A DNA stretch of 7,399 nt, from the NCBI GenBank assembly GCA_964411125.1, contig CAYPJU010000148.1, forward strand, positions 1-7,399. The letters run 5' to 3'. Below the pieces are notes generated by a model. That model was not told the DNA's origin and did no database searches. It saw nothing but the letters and a program-made list of their open reading frames with translations. This document shows, one piece after another, positions 1 to 4,853 of this stretch. Positions within the stretch are counted from its first letter, which is position 1; each line of letters begins with the position of its first letter. The DNA is from JBFIHF01 sp964411125 (GTDB lineage: Bacteria; Myxococcota_A; Bradymonadia; Bradymonadales; Bradymonadaceae). The translations under genes were made by a program, and so were the position numbers.

Positions 1-67
1 TGGACCTCGCTTCGCTCGGTGTGGGACCGGCCTTCGGCCGGTGTTGGACCTCGCTTCGTTCGGTGTG
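1..67 (+). repeat. Array A: three hairpin units with a 22-base period
   Basis: Three 17-base cores start at 4, 26 and 48, exactly 22 bases apart. Each core runs ACC...GGT with a central TTC loop. The middle core (26-42) is a perfect 7-bp stem, ACCGGCC/GGCCGGT. The outer two (4-20 and 48-64) pair at 5 of 7 positions and differ from each other by one base. The spacers are GTGGG and GTTGG. The window begins inside or at the edge of the array, so its full length is unknown. Two related arrays lie at 959-1042 and 7358-7399. The family behaves like an extragenic palindromic (REP-like) repeat. A role in transcript ending or mRNA stability is possible but not shown. Confidence 0.8.
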
Positions 68-87
68 CGGGCGTCCTCGCCCGACAC
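63..87 (+). repeat. Additional hairpin closing array A
   Basis: Arms GTGT (63-66) plus CGGGCG (68-73) pair with CGCCCG (78-83) plus ACAC (84-87), around a TCCT loop and one bulged G at 67. The hairpin immediately follows the three 22-base units and overlaps the last by a few bases. It has no T-run after it, so it is not a classical intrinsic terminator on this strand. It marks the right edge of the GC-rich repeat block, before the sequence turns AT-rich. Confidence 0.6.
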
Positions 88-96
88 AGACACGGC

Positions 97-145
97 AGAT
101 TAATATGTTTGGATTGTTATATAGCCCTTGTGTAATATAGCTGCC
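97..145 (+). promoter_or_regulatory. AT-rich promoter/operator zone of the arsR-type operon
   Basis: This is a sharp AT-rich island in an otherwise GC-rich window, ending at the ATG at 146. Direct repeats TTATATAG (117-124) and TAATATAG (133-140) are spaced 16 bases apart, and ATTAAT (99-104) is a small palindrome. A possible promoter is TTGGAT (109-114), an 18-base gap, then TAATAT (133-138). That would start transcription around the ATG itself and fits the absence of a Shine-Dalgarno sequence there. ArsR-family repressors normally bind AT-rich repeats over their own promoter, so autoregulation here is a reasonable inference. The exact elements are uncertain. Confidence 0.45.
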
Positions 146-481
146 ATGGCAGCAGCACGGGACTTGAGCAAGGCATTCGCGGCGCTGGCGGATCCGACAC
201 GACGGGCAATCGTGGTGCGGTTGACGGCGGGGGAGGCGACGGTGAATGAGCTGGCGGAGCCATTCGACATCTCGCAGCCGGCGGTGTCGCGGCACGTCAA
301 GGTGCTGGTCGAGGCGGGGATTGTGGCACAGCGGGTGGACGGCGTTCGTCGGCCGTGTCGCCTGGTGACCGATGGGCTCGACGACCTCGACGAGTTTCTC
401 GGGATGCTGCGGTCCGCGATGGAAGCGAACTATGGGCGTTTAGACCGCCTGCTGGCGGCCGGACAGGAGGAGAAGAAATGA
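146..481 (+). CDS. ArsR-family winged helix-turn-helix transcriptional repressor
   Basis: A 111-residue DNA-binding regulator of ArsR type, the usual length for the family. Residues 5-30 (LSKAFAALADPTRRAIVVRL) are the characteristic first helices. The recognition helix-turn-helix is around 35-60, with SQPAVSRHVKVLVEAGIV at 43-60. The wing follows with the RVDGVRRPCRLV segment. The metal-binding ELCVCDL motif of true arsenic or cadmium sensors is absent (ELAEPF stands in its place) and the only cysteine is C71, so a metal-sensing role is unlikely. The ATG at 146 is preferred over an in-frame TTG at 128 because the family homology begins just after it; no ribosome-binding site is visible before either. 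The stop overlaps the next start (ATGA, 478-481), so it is co-translated with the SRPBCC gene. This pairing is common in bacteria, and the regulator usually controls its own operon. Confidence 0.92.
   Translation: MAAARDLSKAFAALADPTRRAIVVRLTAGEATVNELAEPFDISQPAVSRHVKVLVEAGIVAQRVDGVRRPCRLVTDGLDDLDEFLGMLRSAMEANYGRLDRLLAAGQEEKK
465..470 (+). promoter_or_regulatory. Ribosome binding site for the SRPBCC gene
   Basis: A perfect AGGAGG lies within the end of the ArsR-type gene, 7 bases before the ATG at 478. It decides this start over in-frame upstream codons that would run through the regulator gene. Confidence 0.85.
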
Positions 482-954
482 GCGAGCTGAAGCTGGAAGT
501 CGAGGGGGATCGGTTCATCGTGGTGACCCGAAGGTTCGCGGCACCCCCGGAATCCGTCTATCGAGCACACACCGACCCCGAACTGATCAAGCAGTGGATG
601 TTGGGACCTCCGGGTTGGACGATGCCGGTATGCATCAACGACCCGGTGGTCGGGGGAAAGATGCGGTACGAGTGGGCCGACGGCGACGGCAACGGGTTCT
701 ACCTGACGGGCGAGTTCGTCGAGCTGGACCCGCCGAAACGCATCGTCCACGTCGAGCGGATGCATCTACCGGACCCCACCCCCGACAACCACATCGTGAC
801 GACCTTCGAGCCCGACGGCGAGGGCGGCACCCTCATGACCGCCCGCATGACTCTACCCGACGCCGCCACCCGCGCCGCGATGCTCGAGACTGGAATGGAG
901 CACGGAATGGAGACCTCGTACGCCCGCATCGACCCCCTGTTCCACGCTCAGTAA
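478..954 (+). CDS. SRPBCC-family protein, AHSA1 (activator of Hsp90 ATPase homologue 1)-like
   Basis: A 158-residue cytoplasmic protein with the START-like SRPBCC fold, which forms a deep hydrophobic ligand cavity. Family landmarks are RRFAAPPESVYRAHTDPELIKQW at about 18-40, the GPPGW turn at 43-47, the conserved D-x-x-x-GGKMRYEW segment at 55-66, GEFVELDPPKRIVHV at 78-92, and the C-terminal helix from about 127 with the MEHGMETSYARID stretch. Length and layout are normal for the family, and no signal peptide or membrane segment is seen. It follows the ArsR-type repressor with an ATGA overlap and a strong AGGAGG site, so both are made from one message. The ligand or reaction is unknown. The name AHSA1 reflects fold similarity to a eukaryotic co-chaperone domain and does not imply Hsp90 binding here. 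Confidence 0.9.
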   Translation: MSELKLEVEGDRFIVVTRRFAAPPESVYRAHTDPELIKQWMLGPPGWTMPVCINDPVVGGKMRYEWADGDGNGFYLTGEFVELDPPKRIVHVERMHLPDPTPDNHIVTTFEPDGEGGTLMTARMTLPDAATRAAMLETGMEHGMETSYARIDPLFHAQ

Positions 955-958
955 CACC

Positions 959-1042
959 GCGGCTGGAAGCCGCTACACCACAGCTCGCGCAGCGCGGTCC
1001 ACCACCGGGCGCAGCCCGGTCCACCACCGCGCGCAGCGCGGT
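959..1042 (-). repeat. Array B: hairpin repeats between convergent genes
   Basis: 17-base cores start at 982, 1004 and 1026, again exactly 22 bases apart, with CCACC spacers. Read on the minus strand they give the ACC...TGC...GGT form. The cores at 1004-1020 (ACCGGGC/GCCCGGT) and 1026-1042 (ACCGCGC/GCGCGGT) are perfect 7-bp stems. The core at 982-998 pairs at 5 of 7 positions. A fourth perfect 6-bp hairpin, GCGGCT/AGCCGC, is at 959-973. The array fills almost the whole gap between two genes that run towards each other (stops at 954 and 1046). It could therefore act as a two-way transcription end or mRNA 3'-end protector; this is inference. There is no T-run on either side. Confidence 0.8.
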
Positions 1043-1045
1043 CCG

Positions 1046-1699
1046 CTAGTAGTTGAAGACGCGGGAGTCGCCGGTGTCGAGCATTCGAACCGTGACGACG
1101 TGGACGTCGTCTGGCTTGCCGCAGAAGATGTCGAGATAGGATTCGTGGATGATTCGTTCCCAGGTCTTGGGCTCGATCCCGTCGACGAAACGCGTCAACC
1201 CGACCCACACTTTCTGTCCGTCGCGTTCGACGAAGAAGGCCGCGATGTGCCGGGGAGCCTCGTCTTTCTTGTATACGAGGTCGTAGATCGCGTCGTCGCT
1301 CGTGCCGTTCGACTCCACCGAGACGCGGATCGGGAGAATCCGGATCTCCTTGCGATCCTCGTCGTCGAGCTCGGGGGCGTGCTTCTCTTCCACGAGCGAG
1401 CGCAGCAAGACCTGCTCTTCCTTCTTTCCCTCCAGCGTCCAACGCCAAGCACTCGTGGCGCGCACGCGGAAGGTGTCGGTGTTGCGGCCCCGAATGATGA
1501 GGAAGCTGCCGTCGAACGTGTAGTCCCCCGACTCCTTTTCGGACCACTCCCCGTCGCGGGCGAGGTATCGAGTGAAGGTTCCGTCGAGACGGAAGCGTAA
1601 GACCTGCGGGACTTTGTCGCCCAGCGCCTTCGGCTTCGCCGATGCGGAGAGGTAGTACCAGGATCCACGGATCGACTCAGGCGGGAGGCGCTCGGCCAT
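1046..1699 (-). CDS. Hypothetical protein with lipocalin-like N-terminal region
   Basis: A 217-residue protein without a recognised signal peptide or membrane helix. The N-terminal 70 residues follow the lipocalin-like pattern GSWYYLS (12-18), LRFRLDGTFTRYL (34-46), then GDYTFDGSFLIIRG (58-71). This alternation of a G-x-W start, a DG turn and beta strands suggests a small beta-barrel, but the match is by pattern only. The middle (about 92-125) is charged, and the C-terminal half is strand-rich (HIAAFFVERDGQKVWVGL, 151-168). The only cysteine is C193. An AGGAG-type ribosome site lies a few bases before the ATG. The upstream gene's stop is 2 bases before this start, so the two are almost certainly co-transcribed and translationally coupled. 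The function is unknown; pairing with an exported SecD-like protein suggests an envelope-related role, but the protein itself appears cytoplasmic. Confidence 0.82.
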   Translation of the reverse strand: MAERLPPESIRGSWYYLSASAKPKALGDKVPQVLRFRLDGTFTRYLARDGEWSEKESGDYTFDGSFLIIRGRNTDTFRVRATSAWRWTLEGKKEEQVLLRSLVEEKHAPELDDEDRKEIRILPIRVSVESNGTSDDAIYDLVYKKDEAPRHIAAFFVERDGQKVWVGLTRFVDGIEPKTWERIIHESYLDIFCGKPDDVHVVTVRMLDTGDSRVFNY

Positions 1700-1701
1700 G
1701 C

Positions 1702-2547
1702 TTACTCCTCGAGAACAGCGACCGGTACCGGCATCGGGGCGGCGAGTCGTCCGGCGACCTGGTGAACCCAGTCGTCGACCAGTTCACGCGAGTCGGAGAC
1801 GGCGCCAGGCGGGGGGGCCAACCTGAGCCAACCCCGGCTCTCGAGCTCCTTGAAGCTGCCGAACCCGATGAGCTCCCCGTCGAGTACCATTGCAAACCGT
1901 TCTACCCCGCTTTCGGCTCGGGCGGCAAGCTGCGCTCTCAGGCGCGGGTCGAGCACGACCCGCACGAACTTCGAACCGCGGGTGCTCTCCACCTTCACCG
2001 AGCGCACCGCGGATTCGGTCGCGACCGCTTCCTGCAGGCTGATGGTTCGGAACCCTCCATCCTCGGGAAACAGCTCGACGCGAAGCTTGCCCGTCGCGAT
2101 CCGACGCAGCCACGAAGTCAGCTTCGCCCGGTCCGCGCTCCAGACGTACGGTGTCTCCATCCCGCGGATCTCGACCCCCTCCGGGATCGTGCGAGCGAGC
2201 TCGAGCCAGGGCGGGTCCTCGCTCGCCAGCGGCAGCAGTTCGAACTTTCCGGGCGAGGCGATCAAAGCCTCCATCCAGGCCGACGACTTTTCGACACCGG
2301 TCTCGAGCCGCAGCGTGGCGGGATCCGTCACGCTCAGCTCGAACTCTTTGATCCCGGCGGCCGTGAGTCTGCGTCGCAGCCGCTCTGCGGCGAGGTCCGC
2401 GAACGCCTCCTTGGCCACCTTCGACTGGGCCGACTCCGCCAACTTCGGCGGCTTCAGCCCAAGCTCGTAGACAGTCCGGCCCTGCGCGAACGCGAGCACG
2501 GGGAAGAGCGTCATCAGCAGCACGACCAGAAGTTTTCGCATGTCCAT
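1702..2547 (-). CDS. Exported SecD P1-head-like protein without membrane segments
   Basis: A 281-residue exported protein. The N-terminus (MRKLLVVLLMTLFPVLAFAQ) is a clear Sec signal peptide with cleavage likely after AFA. Residues 53-108 (AAERLRRRLTAAGI... through KFELLPL) resemble the periplasmic P1 region of the SecD translocase subunit, which has a RLNALGV-x-E and LEF-type pattern. Residues 193-232 (KFVRVVLDPRLRAQL... FAMVLDGELIGFGSF) resemble the second P1 block, with its AIVLDG-x-V pattern. The six membrane helices of SecD are missing and the protein is less than half SecD length, so it is a stand-alone periplasmic relative and not the translocase itself. Possible starts are 2541, 2547, 2553 and 2556; none has a good ribosome site, and 2547 is a compromise. 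It is the first gene of a two-gene unit with the lipocalin-like gene. Confidence 0.75.
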   Translation of the reverse strand: MDMRKLLVVLLMTLFPVLAFAQGRTVYELGLKPPKLAESAQSKVAKEAFADLAAERLRRRLTAAGIKEFELSVTDPATLRLETGVEKSSAWMEALIASPGKFELLPLASEDPPWLELARTIPEGVEIRGMETPYVWSADRAKLTSWLRRIATGKLRVELFPEDGGFRTISLQEAVATESAVRSVKVESTRGSKFVRVVLDPRLRAQLAARAESGVERFAMVLDGELIGFGSFKELESRGWLRLAPPPGAVSDSRELVDDWVHQVAGRLAAPMPVPVAVLEE

Positions 2548-2583
2548 CGCCATCATGATTTCGAACGGTACCCCCGCGAGCCC

Positions 2584-2657
2584 CCGATGGGAAACTATCG
2601 GACGGGAAGCAATCTTCCGGGGGCCAAGCTTCGTTCGGTGAAACTTTTCGGCCCCGG
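2584..2657. promoter_or_regulatory. Palindrome cluster in the divergent spacer
   Basis: The 126-base gap between two divergent genes holds three inverted repeats in a row: CCGAT/ATCGG (2584-2588 and 2597-2601), GGAAG/CTTCC (2605-2609 and 2614-2618), and a longer GC-rich pair CCGGGGGCC (2617-2625) with GGCCCCGG (2650-2657, one bulged base). A self-complementary GTACGTAC lies at 2665-2672, just before the thioredoxin ATG. Such spacers usually carry both promoters and operators, but no convincing -35/-10 pair was found on either strand. Confidence 0.4.
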
Positions 2658-2673
2658 TGGCATTGTACGTACG

Positions 2674-3204
2674 ATGACCGACTCCGATTCCAAAAAACCG
2701 AAACGCGGCTGGCGGGGATGGCTCACCGACGCCGCGATAGCCATCCTGATCCTCGCCGTGGTCTTCGCGTGGCAGACGTGGGACCACGTCGACAGCGGAA
2801 CCGAGGCACCTTCGTTCGAGCTCCAGACGCTGCAGGACGGCTCCACGATCTCGAGTGAGTCGCTGCGCGGCAAACCGACGCTGGTCTATTTCTGGGCGCC
2901 CTGGTGCGGCGTCTGCGACGCTACCTCCGAGAACGTCGCGACCGTCAACGGCTGGGTCGGTGACTCGGCCAACGTCGTGTCGATCGCGCTGTCGTACAAA
3001 TCCGAAGCGGAACTACGTGAGTTCGCCGCGGAGAACGGGATCGACTACCCGGTCCTCGAGGGAGGAAACACCCAGGCCGGCGACTACGCGGTCACGAGCT
3101 TCCCGACCTTCTACATTCTCGACGCCGAGGGCCGCGTTCGCTCCAGCGTGGTCGGCTACACCACGACGCTCGGACTAAGGCTTCGGCTCTGGCTGGCTGG
3201 ATGA
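2674..3204 (+). CDS. Membrane-anchored TlpA/ScsD-like thiol:disulfide oxidoreductase
   Basis: A 176-residue thioredoxin-fold protein. Residues 1-16 are charged and cytoplasmic, 18-34 (TDAAIAILILAVVFAWQ) form one membrane anchor, and the rest faces the periplasm. The TlpA pattern is complete: APSFELQTLQDG (45-56), LRGKPTLVYFWAPWCGVC (64-81) with the redox pair C78/C81, and cis-proline P144 in TSFPTFYILD. The C-terminal GYTTTLGLRLRLWLA (161-175) is typical of the ScsD-like subgroup, called protein disulfide oxidoreductase. No other cysteines are present. The family reduces or isomerises disulfides outside the cytoplasm, using electrons from a DsbD-type membrane protein not present here. The ATG at 2674 is chosen because the open frame upstream has no protein character; no good ribosome site is visible. 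The next gene is convergent, 38 bases away, and encodes a cysteine-containing lipoprotein, a possible but unproven substrate. Confidence 0.92.
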   Translation: MTDSDSKKPKRGWRGWLTDAAIAILILAVVFAWQTWDHVDSGTEAPSFELQTLQDGSTISSESLRGKPTLVYFWAPWCGVCDATSENVATVNGWVGDSANVVSIALSYKSEAELREFAAENGIDYPVLEGGNTQAGDYAVTSFPTFYILDAEGRVRSSVVGYTTTLGLRLRLWLAG

Positions 3205-3220
3205 CGAGGGGGCGGCACGG

Positions 3221-3237
3221 CGTCGCGTGACTCGACG
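3221..3237. terminator. Weak hairpin between convergent genes
   Basis: CGTCG (3221-3225) pairs with CGACG (3233-3237) around a 7-base loop, in the 38-base gap between two convergent stops. There is no T-run, so this is at best a weak or factor-dependent end. Confidence 0.25.
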
Positions 3238-3242
3238 GGGCG

Positions 3243-4700
3243 TTACGACGGGCACACCCATCGGAAGGGCCCCTTCACCGGCCGGGTCTTCGAGTACGGC
3301 TCGATGAAGCACCCATTGGATGCGATGTATTCGGGAGCTTCGTCGACCTCGGTCACCTTGCCGTGCTCGGGGTCGACGACCTTCCAGGACCCCTTGTCGC
3401 CGTAGGTGAGGGGGAGCAGCCGCCCTCCCTTGTCTTCGATGGTGGACGTGGCGCCCGTCACGAGGCTGTAGGCGTGGGTGTTCGCAGGGTCGGCGGTGAG
3501 GAGCCAGCCCGAGGGATGCCGTGGCCCCACGCGGATCGCGCGGGGGCCGATCTCGACGAGACCGGTCGCGAGGTCGAGGCGTCCCACGTTTGTGCCACCG
3601 TCTTCGGTGATCCGGACGCCGATCTTACCGTCGTAGACGGCCGAGAAGACGTCGAGCGGTTCGATCGCGTCTTTGACGGGGAGGGCGGTCTCAGTCGCGA
3701 CGTCCCAGACGAACGAATCGACCCCGCACCGCGTGATCAGCTTCCCGGTGTCCAGCGGGACGGCGATCGCGCGGCAGCCGTCCCGCGGCCCGACCGACAC
3801 CGGATTGCCGGCGAGGTCGTTGACGCGCTGCGTGTCGAGGTTCCAGACGGCGTTCGACGCGACGGGGACCGGTTGCTTGATGTCGGGGTGTCGATTGCCG
3901 TTCGCGTCGACGATGACCGGGCGCGCCTTGTCCCCGGCGAACCCGCCCGCGTGTCCCATGCTCTTCGCGAACCGCGAGCACCATCGGCAGACGCAGGATC
4001 CCTGACGTCTCGGCCAGTTCAAGACGTCGTCTCCATCGGTATCCTCGACGATCTCCGTGATCATGACCCAACCGAGCGACGTCGGCTCGGCGCGCCATAG
4101 CTTTCCTTCCGGTACGATCTCCCGTTCCGTGCCGGTCCGGAGATCGCGGACGACTACTCGGTCGGGCTCCGTCTTCAGGTACGTGAGCCACCGACCCGAG
4201 GCGTCGATCGAAGCCTGGCGGGCGGGCATGCAGGGGTTCGCGTCCGCGCGCGGGTCCGCCCCCTCCAATTTCTTGGCTCCCTCCGCATCCACGAAGAAGA
4301 GGTCCGCTTCGTGCCGGACGACGACGAAGCGCCAGCGCGGGTCCATCTCGATCAGCTCGTCGTACATCGTGCGCGCGCCGGTCCGCAGGTCTTCGATCAC
4401 GACCGTCGGAAGATCCCCTTCCGGCTCGCCGTGATCCCCCAGCTCGGGGTCGATCTTGCCGTCGCCGTCGGTGTCTTCTAGAAACTGATGCATCACGACG
4501 AACCGTCCGTCCCGCTCGAGAAAGTCGACGAACCCGAGTGCGTCGCCGCCGAACGGCTTTCCCCGTTCCGCCTCGGCAGCCGGCTCCCCGCTCACCGGAC
4601 CCCCTTCGGGCGCGGCACTGCTCGGTTTCTTCGATTCGCAACTTCCCAGTGCGAGGGTGAGTAAAGCGACGAAAAGAATTCTTCGAAGTTTTTGTGCCAT
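3243..4700 (-). CDS. Large secreted lipoprotein, probably beta-propeller-like, with calcium-loop motifs
   Basis: A 485-residue lipoprotein. The signal sequence MAQKLRRILFVALLTLALGSC ends in lipobox LGSC with the lipidated C21, followed by a Ser/Pro/Glu-rich linker to about residue 50. The rest has repeated strand-turn elements of propeller type (VVIEDLRTGAR, VVVRDLRTGTERE, FVWDVATETA, GRLDLATGLVEIG, YSLVTGATSTIED), where a W/V-x-DLxTG turn recurs about every 40-80 residues. This points to WD40- or TolB-like blades, although no family was firmly recognised. DTDGDGKID (76-84) and DTDGDD (220-225) resemble calcium-binding loops of the thrombospondin type-3/dockerin class. Eight further cysteines include a CxCxxC cluster at 236, 238 and 241. 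The ATG at 4700 is preferred over a GTG at 4706 because it starts the signal peptide closely; no clear ribosome site is seen. It is divergent from the NNG lipoprotein and convergent with the thioredoxin. Function unknown; likely surface or periplasmic. Confidence 0.82.
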   Translation of the reverse strand: MAQKLRRILFVALLTLALGSCESKKPSSAAPEGGPVSGEPAAEAERGKPFGGDALGFVDFLERDGRFVVMHQFLEDTDGDGKIDPELGDHGEPEGDLPTVVIEDLRTGARTMYDELIEMDPRWRFVVVRHEADLFFVDAEGAKKLEGADPRADANPCMPARQASIDASGRWLTYLKTEPDRVVVRDLRTGTEREIVPEGKLWRAEPTSLGWVMITEIVEDTDGDDVLNWPRRQGSCVCRWCSRFAKSMGHAGGFAGDKARPVIVDANGNRHPDIKQPVPVASNAVWNLDTQRVNDLAGNPVSVGPRDGCRAIAVPLDTGKLITRCGVDSFVWDVATETALPVKDAIEPLDVFSAVYDGKIGVRITEDGGTNVGRLDLATGLVEIGPRAIRVGPRHPSGWLLTADPANTHAYSLVTGATSTIEDKGGRLLPLTYGDKGSWKVVDPEHGKVTEVDEAPEYIASNGCFIEPYSKTRPVKGPFRWVCPS

Positions 4701-4723
4701 GGCCACGATCGCGAGAGAGTGTG

Positions 4724-4739
4724 CGGGGTTTACCCCAAA
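4724..4739. promoter_or_regulatory. Small palindrome in the divergent lipoprotein spacer
   Basis: GGGGT (4724-4728) pairs with ACCCC (4731-4735), and an overlapping GTTT/AAAC pair spans 4727-4739. It lies between the two divergent lipoprotein genes, immediately upstream of the likely -35 box at 4741. That position fits an operator, but this is position-based inference only. Confidence 0.3.
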
Positions 4740-4740
4740 C

Positions 4741-4770
4741 TTGACCCGGTCCGAAACCTCTTGCTAGTTT
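4741..4770 (+). promoter_or_regulatory. Likely sigma-70-type promoter of the NNG-linker lipoprotein gene
   Basis: TTGACC (4741-4746) matches the -35 consensus at 5 of 6 positions. After 18 bases comes TAGTTT (4765-4770), which matches -10 at 3 of 6 but carries the extended TG (4762-4763). Transcription would start near 4777 and leave a leader of roughly 77 bases before the ATG at 4854. Confidence 0.45.
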
Positions 4771-4841
4771 CCGCCGGTCATTCGAACTACGGAATGTCAG
4801 CCCATCCTCGAATTGGATGGATAGTGACGACTTGGAGAGAG

Positions 4842-4846
4842 AGGAG
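4842..4846 (+). promoter_or_regulatory. Ribosome binding site of the NNG-linker lipoprotein
   Basis: AGGAG, inside a purine-rich run, lies 7 bases before the ATG at 4854. It is a strong site and fixes the start. Confidence 0.85.
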
Positions 4847-4853
4847 ATAGGTC

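Noticed and set aside
1..67. CRISPR array
   Set aside because: A 22-base period leaves only 5-base spacers, the units are themselves hairpins, and no unique spacers or cas genes are present.
355..477. N-terminal extension of the SRPBCC protein inside the ArsR-type gene
   Set aside because: The AGGAGG site 7 bases before the ATG at 478 and the family's normal length both support the shorter form.
146..481. Metal-sensing ArsR/SmtB repressor
   Set aside because: The ELCVCDL site and other paired cysteines or histidines are absent, and the partner gene is an SRPBCC protein, not a metal pump or reductase.
1100..1600. 166-residue plus-strand open frame opposite the lipocalin-like gene
   Set aside because: It is a shadow of high GC: the minus-strand frame has a ribosome site, a 2-base link to the upstream gene and plausible strand structure, whereas this one has none.
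1642..2673. Open frame on the plus strand running into the thioredoxin gene, which would give a 520-residue protein
   Set aside because: It is antisense to the SecD-like gene, whose product has a clear signal peptide and SecD-like blocks. The upstream part has no domain character, and the thioredoxin begins naturally at 2674 with its charged end and membrane anchor.
2548..2787. N-terminal extension of the SecD-like protein up to 2787
   Set aside because: It would place about 80 residues of no domain character before a perfect signal peptide, and would overlap the divergent thioredoxin gene.
3950..4030. Frameshift in the large lipoprotein around the CVCRWC segment
   Set aside because: The segment is unusual in composition, but the frame continues with the same strand-turn character on both sides. 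No stop or alternative frame with better coding character was found.
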